Of a stretch of 64,000 bases of DNA, positions 16,898 to 24,301 are shown piece by piece. The notes beneath the pieces are model-generated. The model had not been told where the DNA came from. It searched no databases and saw only the letters and a list, made by a program, of their open reading frames with translations. Source of the DNA: Sediminibacterium sp. (lineage in GTDB: Bacteria; Bacteroidota; Bacteroidia; Chitinophagales; Chitinophagaceae). A program made the translations under genes and the position numbers. Location of the stretch: assembly GCF_030695065.1 (NCBI RefSeq), contig NZ_JAUYTR010000016.1, forward strand, positions 62,001 to 126,000. Direction: 5' to 3'. Position 1 is the first letter of the stretch; each line of letters starts with the position of its first letter.

Positions 16898-17998
16898 ATG
16901 AAAAAAATCATCATTTCTTTTCTGTGTTTTTTTGTTGTAGCAAATCTAATTGCTCAACCGGCAATAGTTAGTGCGCCTACTGTAAAAGGCGACACTTTGC
17001 GTTTTGAAGGCGAAAAATTTTTCAAAAATGTACAACAACTAACATTTGGGGGAGACAATGCCGAAGCTTATTGGAGTTTTGATAGCAAGCATATCGTTTT
17101 TCAAAGAACCAATCCAAAAGAAGGAATTAATTGTGATCAAATTTTTGTTGGAAAAGTACCTACCAAAGCGGGTGAGAAATTCGAATATAAGTTAGTTGGA
17201 ACTGGAAAAGGTAGGTCTACTTGTGCTTATTTCATGCCCGATGGTAAGCATATAATTTATGCTTCAACACATGAGGGTGGTGACGATTGCCCTCCTGTGC
17301 CAGATAGAACTAAATACGGAAATAAATATATATGGCCTTTATATAATAGTTATGATATATATATGGCCGATTTAAATGGAAAGATTGTAAAGAAATTGAC
17401 CAATGCAAAGGGCTATGATGCCGAAGCAACTTTGTCTTACGATGGTAAAAAAATGATTTATTGCAGTGACAAAAGCGGTGATTTGGAATTATATATCATG
17501 GATTTGGCAAGTGGAAAGGAGAAGCAGATTACAAACGAATTGGGTTACGATGGGGGCGCATGGTTTAGCCCAGACGGTAAAAAAATTGTTTGGCGTGCAA
17601 GTAGGCCAAAAACCGATGCCGATGTAAAAGAGTACAAAGAATTATTAAAAGAAGGATTGGTAGCACCAACAAATATGGAAGTTTGGGTTGCAGATGCGGA
17701 TGGATCAAACCCTAAACAAATTACTAGTTGGGGGCAAGCCAATTGGGCACCCAATTTTACCCCTGATAGCAAGGGTATCATTATATCTAGTAATCATGAA
17801 TATTCAAGAGGGTTTCCTTTTAATATGTATTTAGTAGACTTAGAAGGAAACAATAAACAAAAAATTAGCAGAGATAAAGGCTTTGACGCATTTCCAATGG
17901 TAAGCCCTAACGGTAAGCGCATTGTTTTTGGGTCTAATAGAAATAATGGTGGTACAAGGGATACCAATTTATTTGTTGCAGATTGGGTTCAGCAATAA
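16898..17998 (+). CDS. Secreted TolB-like (PD40) beta-propeller protein
   Basis: 366 residues from ATG 16898, with a signal peptide of about 20 residues (M-K-K-I-I-I-S-F start, ends L-I-A-Q). The rest carries repeated PD40/WD40-like blades, each with a S-P-D-G-K-K-I or S-Y-D-G-K-K-M turn (A-Y-F-M-P-D-G-K-H, F-S-P-D-G-K-K, F-T-P-D-S-K-G, V-S-P-N-G-K-R). This is the TolB-type propeller fold seen in periplasmic or exported Bacteroidota proteins. No peptidase domain follows, so it is a stand-alone propeller of unknown ligand. The longer in-frame start at 16862 (TTG) overlaps the -7 box and was not used. Confidence 0.85.
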   Translation: MKKIIISFLCFFVVANLIAQPAIVSAPTVKGDTLRFEGEKFFKNVQQLTFGGDNAEAYWSFDSKHIVFQRTNPKEGINCDQIFVGKVPTKAGEKFEYKLVGTGKGRSTCAYFMPDGKHIIYASTHEGGDDCPPVPDRTKYGNKYIWPLYNSYDIYMADLNGKIVKKLTNAKGYDAEATLSYDGKKMIYCSDKSGDLELYIMDLASGKEKQITNELGYDGGAWFSPDGKKIVWRASRPKTDADVKEYKELLKEGLVAPTNMEVWVADADGSNPKQITSWGQANWAPNFTPDSKGIIISSNHEYSRGFPFNMYLVDLEGNNKQKISRDKGFDAFPMVSPNGKRIVFGSNRNNGGTRDTNLFVADWVQQ

Positions 17999-18024
17999 TT
18001 CAATTTTGTTTGTTTGTTTGGTTA

Positions 18025-18054
18025 GAATGGTTTACGCAATAGCGTAAACCATTT
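18025..18054 (+). terminator. Strong hairpin after the TolB-like gene
   Basis: A 12-bp perfect stem (18026-18037 with 18042-18053) closed by an AATA loop and extended by one G-T pair. The following T-run is weak (TTTCTGTT), so it may act as an inefficient terminator or as an mRNA 3'-end stabiliser. A TTTG-repeat tract precedes it (18005-18020). Confidence 0.6.
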
Positions 18055-18083
18055 CTGTTGTATCTTGCTTCAAAATATTTTTT

Positions 18084-18557
18084 ATGCAAACAGGATTTGT
18101 ACATCTTCATAATTTATTGCGTTGGATTATTGTTGTTTTATTGCTTGTATCGATAGTAAAAGCTTATACCGGGTGGTCGTCTAAAAAAGTATTTGCTGCT
18201 GGTGATAAAAAAGTATGGTTGTTTACCATGATTGCATCTCATATAACCTTGTTGCTTGGACTATATCAAGTTGCTTTGGGCAGGTATGGTATTTTCACTA
18301 CAACTTTACCAGAAGGTACTTCTTTTATGAAAGATAAATTCTACCGGTTCTTTTGGATGGAGCATCCAATTACTATGATAGGGGCAATTGTATTTATTAC
18401 TTTGGCGCATGGTATGGCAAAAAAATCGGTAGCAGATGAAGTGAAATACAAAAAAGCATTCTACTTCTTTTTAATAGCAGCCGTCTTATTGCTAGCAGGT
18501 GTTCCTTGGCCTTTCCGTGGCGAAATTATTGGCCGTCCTTTGTTTCCAGGTGCTTAA
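18084..18557 (+). CDS. Four-helix membrane protein, possible heme/cytochrome b-like
   Basis: 157 residues with four predicted transmembrane helices: about 10-28, 45-65, 92-110 and 125-142. Histidines sit at helix ends (H-L-H-N-L-L-R-W at the N-terminus, A-S-H-I-T, M-E-H-P, L-A-H-G), a pattern that fits heme ligation; homologues are often labelled cytochrome b-like. Inner membrane location is inferred. Homogentisate dioxygenase follows after 24 bases, so the two are probably co-transcribed, though a functional link is not established. Electron donor or acceptor unknown. Confidence 0.65.
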   Translation: MQTGFVHLHNLLRWIIVVLLLVSIVKAYTGWSSKKVFAAGDKKVWLFTMIASHITLLLGLYQVALGRYGIFTTTLPEGTSFMKDKFYRFFWMEHPITMIGAIVFITLAHGMAKKSVADEVKYKKAFYFFLIAAVLLLAGVPWPFRGEIIGRPLFPGA

Positions 18558-18581
18558 TTATGGTAACCTAAAATTATCGTT

Positions 18582-19739
18582 ATGCCTCATTATATAAAAT
18601 TGGGATCAGTTCCTCACAAGCGTCATACTCAGTTTAGAAAACCAGATGGTGGTTTGTATTCAGAGCAGTTGTTCTCTACTGAAGGATTTAGTGACGATTA
18701 TTCTTTGTTGTATCATATTCATCCGCCCACACAAATTATTCATACAGATGAACCCATTGTGGTTGCGCCTAAAGTGGCAGAAGAAAAAATGTTAAAGCAT
18801 AGAAGTTTTGAGGGCTTTAGCGTACAACCCGAAGCAGATTACTTAAATAGTCGTAAAGCGGTTTTGGTAAACAACGATTGCCATATTGTTTTAGCTGCAC
18901 CACAGCAAAGTATGTTCAATTACTTCTACAAGAATGCAGATGCCGATGAATTGATTTTTATTCATGAGGGAACAGGAAAGTTGCTTACCCAATATGGTCA
19001 ACTGGCTTTTTCTTATGGTGATTATATTGTTGTTCCTAGAGGTACTATTTATCAAATTCATTTTGATACACCAGACAATCGATTGTTTATTGTAGAAAGT
19101 TTTAGTCCTTTTAGGTATCCTAAAAGGTATTTAAGTAGACATGGACAATTATTGGAACACGCTCCTTATTGCGAGCGCGATATAAGAGGCCCTGAAAATT
19201 TAGTAACCATAGATGAAAAAGGAGACTTTTTAATTAAAACTAAAAAGAAAGGTGTTTTGTATGGGTTACATTATGGAACCCATCCTTTTGACGTGATTGG
19301 TTGGGATGGCTGTTGCTATCCCTATATTTTTAGTATACATGATTTTGAGCCCATCACTGGAAGGGTGCATCAACCACCTCCTGTGCACCAAACTTTTGAT
19401 GCACACAATTTTGTAGTCTGTAGTTTTTGTCCCCGATTATACGATTATCATCCAAATGCAATTCCTGCACCTTATAACCACAGTAATATTGATAGTGATG
19501 AAGTGTTGTATTATGTAGCTGGCGACTTTATGAGTAGAAAGCATGTTACCAGGGGGATGATTACTTTACACCCTGCCGGAATTCCTCATGGACCGCATCC
19601 GGGTGCTGTTGAAAAAAGCATTGGAAAGAAAGAGACCCAAGAATTGGCTGTTATGGTAGATACTTTTCATCCATTGCAATTAACCCAAGAAGCACTGCGA
19701 ATTGAAAACCAAGGTTATACTATGAGTTGGGCGGAATAA
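18582..19739 (+). CDS. hmgA: Homogentisate 1,2-dioxygenase
   Basis: 385 residues, somewhat shorter than the roughly 430-residue proteobacterial and human enzymes but with the complete cupin core. The C-terminal motif D-E-V-L-Y-Y-V-A-G-D-F-M-S-R, followed by G-M-I-T-L-H-P-A-G-I-P-H-G-P-H-P, supplies the Glu and His iron ligands and the active-site His. The enzyme opens homogentisate to maleylacetoacetate in tyrosine and phenylalanine breakdown. The other pathway genes (4-hydroxyphenylpyruvate dioxygenase, fumarylacetoacetase) are not in this window. Neighbours are a membrane protein upstream and a hypothetical protein 39 bases downstream. Confidence 0.92.
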   Translation: MPHYIKLGSVPHKRHTQFRKPDGGLYSEQLFSTEGFSDDYSLLYHIHPPTQIIHTDEPIVVAPKVAEEKMLKHRSFEGFSVQPEADYLNSRKAVLVNNDCHIVLAAPQQSMFNYFYKNADADELIFIHEGTGKLLTQYGQLAFSYGDYIVVPRGTIYQIHFDTPDNRLFIVESFSPFRYPKRYLSRHGQLLEHAPYCERDIRGPENLVTIDEKGDFLIKTKKKGVLYGLHYGTHPFDVIGWDGCCYPYIFSIHDFEPITGRVHQPPPVHQTFDAHNFVVCSFCPRLYDYHPNAIPAPYNHSNIDSDEVLYYVAGDFMSRKHVTRGMITLHPAGIPHGPHPGAVEKSIGKKETQELAVMVDTFHPLQLTQEALRIENQGYTMSWAE

Positions 19740-19778
19740 TCAAAATAATCCTTAACTTATGGCTTAAACGATTGCTAT

Positions 19779-20183
19779 ATGATTAAATTCAACGACATCA
19801 AAATTGGAGATTACATGATGGGTGAGTTTGAAGGCAAGCTATGGGAAGGAGAAGTAACTAGGTTAAATGGGGATGAGAAGCAAGTGTGTTTACTTACATC
19901 CGTTCAAGAGTTTTGGTTTTCTACTGATCACCTGCATCCGATTCCTTTGGATGAAAATGCGCTCCTAAACCTTCATTTTTCTAAACAGGCCGCAGATGAT
20001 GGTTCTGTAAAGTATTCAAAAGGTGCTTTTAGATTAGTAACGCCCAATGCAGGCGACTTTTCGTCAATTGAAATGTGGTACAGAGAAGACAGAAGGCATC
20101 ATCCTAACGTCCATTTTGTGCATCAGCTACAAAATCAATATCTAGATATGGTTAAAATACATTTAACTAGAGATGCCATGTAA
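19779..20183 (+). CDS. Conserved hypothetical protein
   Basis: 134 residues, soluble, no signal peptide or membrane helix. The first half reads like a small beta barrel (D-I-K-I-G-D-Y-M-M-G-E-F-E-G-K-L-W-E-G-E-V), followed by a His-rich stretch (R-R-H-H-P-N-V-H-F-V-H-Q). I recognise no family. It is last in the run hmgA to here and ends before a strong terminator. It may be a small adaptor or metal-dependent protein, but the sequence does not decide. Confidence 0.6.
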   Translation: MIKFNDIKIGDYMMGEFEGKLWEGEVTRLNGDEKQVCLLTSVQEFWFSTDHLHPIPLDENALLNLHFSKQAADDGSVKYSKGAFRLVTPNAGDFSSIEMWYREDRRHHPNVHFVHQLQNQYLDMVKIHLTRDAM

Positions 20184-20220
20184 TTCACACTCGTTTTACA
20201 ATTTGGCGGGTTAAAATAGT

Positions 20221-20250
20221 AAAAGCCAGAATGGAAGTTCTGGCTTTTTG
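20221..20250 (+). terminator. Rho-independent terminator
   Basis: An 11-bp perfect stem AAAAGCCAGAA/TTCTGGCTTTT (20221-20231 with 20238-20248) has a 6-base loop and runs into a T-run. It ends the hmgA unit and isolates it from the ribosomal operon. Confidence 0.92.
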
Positions 20251-20294
20251 CATTATTTTTGCACCCGAAAATGCCTTGTTTTAGCCCTTTTGGC

Positions 20295-20329
20295 TGTGGA
20301 AAACCTGTTTTCTTGATTTTTTTTCCACA
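20295..20329. other. Two inverted DnaA-box-like sites upstream of infA
   Basis: TGTGGAAAA at 20295-20303 and TTTTCCACA at 20321-20329 are exact matches to the relaxed DnaA-box consensus TTWTNCACA in opposite orientations, 17 bases apart. They could also be read as an 8-9 bp hairpin stem in RNA. There are only two boxes and no AT-rich unwinding array, so an origin is not supported. DnaA control of the operon or chance are the alternatives. Confidence 0.35.
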
Positions 20330-20378
20330 TTTTCAAGAGTTTTTTCCCCTTATTTTTCATAATTCGGTTGTATTCTAA

Positions 20379-20386
20379 TATCTTTG
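20379..20386 (+). promoter_or_regulatory. -7 box of the infA-ribosomal operon
   Basis: TATCTTTG matches TAnnTTTG exactly and sits 16 bases before the infA ATG. A second exact match, TATTTTTG, is at 20254-20261. Neither has a convincing TTTG at the -33 distance. Confidence 0.55.
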
Positions 20387-20402
20387 CAGCCCCAAAAATA
20401 GT

Positions 20403-20621
20403 ATGTCGAAACAACCATTGATTAAACAAGACGGAGTAATTCTGGAAGCATTAAGTAATGCTATGTTCAGGGTTAAATTAGAAAATGGTCATGAAATATT
20501 GGCCACTATTTCAGGAAAAATGCGGATGCACTATATCCGAATTTTACCAGGGGATAAAGTTGGGGTAGAAATGAGCCCTTATGACTTAAGTAGAGGAAGA
20601 ATCATTTTCAGATACAAATAA
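20403..20621 (+). CDS. infA: Translation initiation factor IF-1
   Basis: 72 residues, exact family length, a single OB fold of the S1 type: [17 protein letters not shown] then G-H[11 protein letters not shown] and [18 protein letters not shown]. It binds the ribosomal A site with IF-2 and IF-3 at initiation. It heads the run infA, rpmJ, rpsM, rpsK, rpsD, rpoA, rplQ, as usual in Bacteroidota. Confidence 0.98.
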   Translation: MSKQPLIKQDGVILEALSNAMFRVKLENGHEILATISGKMRMHYIRILPGDKVGVEMSPYDLSRGRIIFRYK

Positions 20622-20690
20622 GTAGCTGAAGTTGATATAACAAAGTAGAAAAGGAACGAAAAAGGAATATAACAGTTAAACAACCAAACA

Positions 20691-20807
20691 ATGAAAGTAA
20701 GAGCTTCCATTAAAAAACGCAGTGCCGATTGTAAGATCGTGAAGCGCAAGGGTAAATTATTTGTGATTAACAAAAAGAATCCTCGCTTTAAGCAGCGTCA
20801 AGGGTAA
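20691..20807 (+). CDS. rpmJ: Ribosomal protein L36, zinc-less form
   Basis: 38 codons from ATG 20691 to TAA 20805-20807, between infA and rpsM, the expected position. The sequence begins [10 protein letters not shown] and ends N-P-R-F-K-Q-R-Q-G, clearly L36. Of the four zinc-ribbon ligands of the C+ type (Cys11, Cys14, Cys27, His33), only Cys14 remains; the others are Ser, Asn and Phe. This is therefore a C- type L36 that cannot hold the usual zinc. Confidence 0.96.
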   Translation: MKVRASIKKRSADCKIVKRKGKLFVINKKNPRFKQRQG

Positions 20808-20845
20808 TTCGATTAATCAAATTAACAGCATAAAACAATAATAAT

Positions 20846-21226
20846 ATGGCTCGTATTGCCGGTATTGATTTGCCAAAAAACAAAAGAGGTGAGATTGGTT
20901 TAACCTACATTTTTGGTATTGGACGTTCAACAGCTCAGTATATCCTTGAAAAAGCAGGTATTGACTTTGATAAAAAAGTAAACCAGTGGAATGACGAAGA
21001 GCAGACTGCTATCCGTAATATCATTAACAATGAGTTTAAGGTAGAAGGTGCACTTAGAAGTGAAGTATCTATGAGTATCAAGCGTTTGTTAGACATTGCT
21101 TGTTACAGAGGATTGCGTCATCGTAAAGGACTTCCTGTTCGTGGTCAAAGAACCAAAACCAATAGCCGTACCAGAAAGGGTAAGCGTAAAACGGTTGCCG
21201 GCAAGAAGAAAGCAGCTAAAAAATAA
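20846..21226 (+). CDS. rpsM: 30S ribosomal protein S13
   Basis: 126 residues, normal length. The start [10 protein letters not shown] is diagnostic. The helix-two-turn-helix region and the basic tail ([21 protein letters not shown]) follow, with a Lys-rich end. It is a head protein of the small subunit, contacting 16S rRNA and the P-site tRNA. Unusually for this operon, a 153-base hairpin-rich spacer separates it from rpsK. Confidence 0.98.
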   Translation: MARIAGIDLPKNKRGEIGLTYIFGIGRSTAQYILEKAGIDFDKKVNQWNDEEQTAIRNIINNEFKVEGALRSEVSMSIKRLLDIACYRGLRHRKGLPVRGQRTKTNSRTRKGKRKTVAGKKKAAKK

Positions 21227-21232
21227 ATAGTT

Positions 21233-21358
21233 AGCCCGAAGTAACCACTTCGGGCTTTCTTACATAAATAAATCCTTCGTGTTGGATCTCTTTTAGTTTA
21301 AAGAGGGAGATACAAAGGTTCCGTTCCAACGGATTTTTTTTAACCATCCCTTCGGGGA
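21233..21358 (+). promoter_or_regulatory. Hairpin-rich spacer between rpsM and rpsK
   Basis: Four stem-loops in 126 bases: a 10-bp stem AGCCCGAAGT/ACTTCGGGCT (21233-21242 with 21247-21256); a 6-bp stem CTCTTT/AAAGAG (21288-21293 with 21300-21305); TCCGTT/AACGGA (21320-21333) followed by eight T (21334-21341), a terminator shape; and TCCC-TTCG-GGGA (21347-21358) with a UUCG tetraloop, 22 bases before rpsK. The third could attenuate transcription of the downstream genes, and the whole may be a ribosomal-protein-responsive leader. This is inference from structure. Confidence 0.55.
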
Positions 21359-21379
21359 AGATTACCTAAAAAAGCAACA

Positions 21380-21790
21380 ATGGCTAAACCACAAAAAGCG
21401 CAGAACAGTGCAAAAGCTGCTGCCAAAAAAAGAGTAGTAAAAGTAGATGCGGCCGGTGAGGTTAGAATCTCTGCTACATTCAACAACATCATTATCAGTT
21501 TTACCAACAAGACCGGTCAAGTAATTAGCTGGAGTAGTGCTGGTAAAATGGGTTTCAAAGGTTCAAAAAAGAATACTCCTTACGCTGCACAAATGGCTGC
21601 TGCTGACGCTGCTAAAGTTGCAATGGATGCTGGCTTAAAGCGCGTAGATGTATTTGTAAAAGGACCAGGTGCCGGACGTGAAGGAGCAATTCGCTCTATT
21701 GCACAATCAGGTATTGAAGTAACTTCTATTAAAGATGTTACCCCTATGCCTCACAATGGTTGTCGTCCTCCAAAACAAAGAAGAGTATAA
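21380..21790 (+). CDS. rpsK: 30S ribosomal protein S11
   Basis: 136 residues, with an Ala/Lys-rich N-terminal extension (about 1-25) before the conserved core [11 protein letters not shown] and [11 protein letters not shown]. The C-terminus [20 protein letters not shown] is diagnostic. It is a platform protein of the 30S subunit. It is flanked by unusually long structured spacers on both sides (153 and 143 bases), unlike the compact gene joins elsewhere in the window. Confidence 0.98.
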   Translation: MAKPQKAQNSAKAAAKKRVVKVDAAGEVRISATFNNIIISFTNKTGQVISWSSAGKMGFKGSKKNTPYAAQMAAADAAKVAMDAGLKRVDVFVKGPGAGREGAIRSIAQSGIEVTSIKDVTPMPHNGCRPPKQRRV

Positions 21791-21800
21791 TAATCCTAAG

Positions 21801-21916
21801 CCCCAATAGGGGTAGTGGAAATAATATTGAGCCACAAGGTTTCATTTATCAAAAGGTTGCCCGATTCATTTTTTACGATTTTTAACCGATCGAAGCAACG
21901 AATTCTAAAAAAATCG
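21801..21916 (+). promoter_or_regulatory. Structured spacer between rpsK and rpsD
   Basis: A small hairpin CCCC-AATA-GGGG (21801-21812) follows the rpsK stop. Further on, CGATTTTT (21876-21883) can pair with AAAAATCG (21909-21916) across a 25-base loop that ends 17 bases before the rpsD ATG. S4, the product of rpsD, is a known autoregulator of alpha operons in other phyla, so a leader role is possible. The pairing is AT-rich and weak. Confidence 0.35.
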
Positions 21917-21933
21917 AAATGAAAATTTAAACT

Positions 21934-22539
21934 ATGGCACGTTACACAGGTCCTAAGACCAAAATCTCCAGAATCTTTGGCGAACCTATTTTAGGAAACG
22001 CAAAGTGGTTAGGCAAGAACTCTAACCCTCCAGGACAGCATGGTGCTGCCCGTAAACGCAAAACTTTAGGCGAATACGCACTACAGTTAAGAGAGAAACA
22101 AAAAGCAAAATACACTTATGGTGTATTGGAGCGCCAGTTCCGTAAAACTTTTGAAGAAGCTCAGCGTTTAAAAGGTGTTACCGGTGAAAACCTGATTAAA
22201 TTATTAGAAGCACGTTTAGACAATACAGTATTCCGTATGGGATTAACAGCTAGCCGCCCTGAAGCGCGTCAGTTAGTTAACCACAAGCATATTACTGTAA
22301 ACGGCGAAATCATGAATGTTCCTTCTTACACATGTAAGCCAGGTGACATTATTGCTTACCGTCCTAAGAGTGCCGACAACTCTGGTATTACTAGCAAAAC
22401 TCGTGGTAAGAACCCTAAGTTTGGTTGGTTAGATTGGAACGAAACCGAAAAGAAAGGTACGTTCATTACGATGCCAGAGCGCGAGCACGTTCCTGAAAAT
22501 ATTAAGGAGCAGTTGATCGTAGAATTGTACTCTAAGTAA
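21934..22539 (+). CDS. rpsD: 30S ribosomal protein S4
   Basis: 201 residues, normal length. [13 protein letters not shown] start, then an S4 RNA-binding domain at about 92-155 ([14 protein letters not shown] and [13 protein letters not shown]). The N-terminal zinc-type Cys motif is absent. It nucleates 16S rRNA folding and in several bacteria represses its own operon. It lies in the usual order before rpoA (38-base gap). Confidence 0.98.
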   Translation: MARYTGPKTKISRIFGEPILGNAKWLGKNSNPPGQHGAARKRKTLGEYALQLREKQKAKYTYGVLERQFRKTFEEAQRLKGVTGENLIKLLEARLDNTVFRMGLTASRPEARQLVNHKHITVNGEIMNVPSYTCKPGDIIAYRPKSADNSGITSKTRGKNPKFGWLDWNETEKKGTFITMPEREHVPENIKEQLIVELYSK

Positions 22540-22577
22540 TTTTTTCTATTCACCTAATAAGTAAAACACGTTTTAAA

Positions 22578-23579
22578 ATGGCAATATTAAGCTTCCAAAA
22601 GCCAGACAAAATCGTTCTTCAGAAAGCAACTGATTTTGAAGGTCAGTTTGAATTTCGCCCTCTTGAGCCAGGATACGGTTTAACCGTTGGTAATGCACTT
22701 CGCAGAGTACTGTTGAGTTCATTAGAAGGTTATGCTATTGTAGGTATCAAAATTGATGGTGTAGACCATGAATTTGCTACTATCAAAGGTATTACCGAAG
22801 ATGTTACCGAAATGATCCTAAACTTAAAGCAGGTTCGTTTTAAAAGAAACGCAGAAATAGAGTTGACTTCAGAGAAGATTAACTTGTCTGTTAAAGGTCG
22901 CAGCGAATTCACTGCAGGAATGATAGGAGAGCAGTCTCCTAGTTTCCAGGTAATGAATCCTGAATTGTTGATCTGCACAATGGATCCTACTGCTAAGCTA
23001 GACATTGAATTGACTATTGCAAGAGGTCGTGGATATGTACCTGCTGAAGAAAATAAAGTAAAAGATGCGCCATTTGGTTACATCGCTATCGATTCTATTC
23101 ACACGCCAATCAAGAACGTTAAATACGCTATTGAAAACTATCGTGTTGAACAAAGAACCGATTATGAGAAATTAATCTTAGATGTTGCTACCGATGGTAC
23201 TATTCATCCTGAAGATGCTGTAAAGCAAGCTTCTCGTATTCTAATTCAACATTTGATGATCATTACTGATGAAAACATCACTTTTGACAACAAAGAAGAT
23301 AAGAAAGAAGATGTAGTAGACGAGCACGTTTTACAATTACGTAAAGTATTGAAGACTCCTCTAGAAGATTTAGATCTTTCTGTACGTGCATTCAATTGCT
23401 TAAAAGCCGCTAAAATTAACAGCTTGAGCGAATTGGTTCAGTATGAGCAAGAAGATTTGATGAAGTTTAGAAACTTTGGTCAGAAATCTTTATCTGAAAT
23501 TGAACAAGTATTAACTGAAAGAGGACTAAGCTTCGGAATGGATCTTGGTAAACTTGGACTAGATAATTTAGATAATTAA
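22578..23579 (+). CDS. rpoA: DNA-directed RNA polymerase subunit alpha
   Basis: 333 residues. The N-terminal dimerisation domain (about 1-230) carries [26 protein letters not shown] linker rich in Lys/Glu/Asp (about 240-250) leads to the C-terminal domain at about 260-325 ([12 protein letters not shown] and [12 protein letters not shown]). It assembles core polymerase and contacts activators and upstream DNA. It is followed by rplQ, the standard pairing. Confidence 0.98.
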   Translation: MAILSFQKPDKIVLQKATDFEGQFEFRPLEPGYGLTVGNALRRVLLSSLEGYAIVGIKIDGVDHEFATIKGITEDVTEMILNLKQVRFKRNAEIELTSEKINLSVKGRSEFTAGMIGEQSPSFQVMNPELLICTMDPTAKLDIELTIARGRGYVPAEENKVKDAPFGYIAIDSIHTPIKNVKYAIENYRVEQRTDYEKLILDVATDGTIHPEDAVKQASRILIQHLMIITDENITFDNKEDKKEDVVDEHVLQLRKVLKTPLEDLDLSVRAFNCLKAAKINSLSELVQYEQEDLMKFRNFGQKSLSEIEQVLTERGLSFGMDLGKLGLDNLDN

Positions 23580-23659
23580 TTCATCACGCTGTTTCAAATT
23601 AATTTGGAATGGCACCCTCCACAAATCCTGACACGGTGTGGAGCTAAAACTTAAATGTC

Positions 23660-24172
23660 ATGCGTCACGGAGACAAAATCAACAACCTAGGCCGTAAAAA
23701 GGCACACAGAGTAGCATTATTGCAAAACCTTGCAAGTCAATTAATCACGCATAAGCGTATCGTTACTACTTTAGCAAAAGCTAAAGCATTAAGAGCTTAT
23801 GTTGAGCCATTGATCACTAAGACAAAAAAGAATGAGTCTGCATCTCAAATCAGTCACAATCACCGCTTAGTATTTGCTGAATTACAAGATAAAGCTGCAG
23901 TTAAAGAACTTTTTACTGTTGTAGGTCCTAAAGTTGCTTTTCGTCCGGGTGGTTACACTCGTATTTTGAAACTCGGTATTCGTCCGGGTGACAACGCAGA
24001 AAAAGCAATGATTGAATTAGTAGACTTCAATGAAATCTACGGTAAATCTGTTGCTTCTGCTACTGAGCCAGCTAAGAAAACTCGTCGTAGTCGTGCTCCT
24101 AAAAAAGCAGAAAACGAAGAAACTGTAGTTGCTCCTGAAGCTACTTCAACTGAAGAAAAAGCTGCTGAATAA
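23660..24172 (+). CDS. rplQ: 50S ribosomal protein L17 with acidic C-terminal tail
   Basis: 170 residues. The core (1-128) is standard L17, starting [12 protein letters not shown] and containing [13 protein letters not shown]. Residues 129-170 form a low-complexity tail, first basic ([11 protein letters not shown]) then Glu/Ala-rich, that the ordinary roughly 120-residue bacterial L17 lacks; such tails are common in Bacteroidota ribosomal proteins. It is the last gene of the ribosomal run and precedes a strong terminator. Confidence 0.97.
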   Translation: MRHGDKINNLGRKKAHRVALLQNLASQLITHKRIVTTLAKAKALRAYVEPLITKTKKNESASQISHNHRLVFAELQDKAAVKELFTVVGPKVAFRPGGYTRILKLGIRPGDNAEKAMIELVDFNEIYGKSVASATEPAKKTRRSRAPKKAENEETVVAPEATSTEEKAAE

Positions 24173-24194
24173 TATATGAAGCGGTATTAAAAAT

Positions 24195-24227
24195 AAAAGG
24201 CAAAATCGTTTCGGTTTTGCCTTTTTT
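24195..24227 (+). terminator. Terminator of the ribosomal/rpoA operon
   Basis: An 11-bp stem AAAAGGCAAAA/TTTTGCCTTTT (24195-24205 with 24215-24225), 9-base loop, running into a T tract. It lies 23 bases beyond the rplQ stop. Confidence 0.92.
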
Positions 24228-24252
24228 CATATCATCAATGTTAGCAACTTCA

Positions 24253-24284
24253 TTGGTTTTTTTAATAAAATTGATTTTCTTTTG
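24253..24284 (+). promoter_or_regulatory. Probable promoter of carA
   Basis: TTGG (24253-24256), a 20-base spacer, then TTCTTTTG (24277-24284), one mismatch from TAnnTTTG. It lies 17 bases before the carA ATG. Both elements are imperfect, but the spacing is right. Confidence 0.45.
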
Positions 24285-24301
24285 CACTCATAAAAGCTAC
24301 T

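Noticed and set aside
18005-18020. TTTG repeat tract as a promoter or phase-variable repeat.
   Set aside because: Only about three and a half units, not in a gene, and not at promoter spacing to the next start.
20295-20329. Replication origin from the DnaA-box pair.
   Set aside because: Only two sites, no AT-rich unwinding array, and no dnaA or dnaN neighbours.
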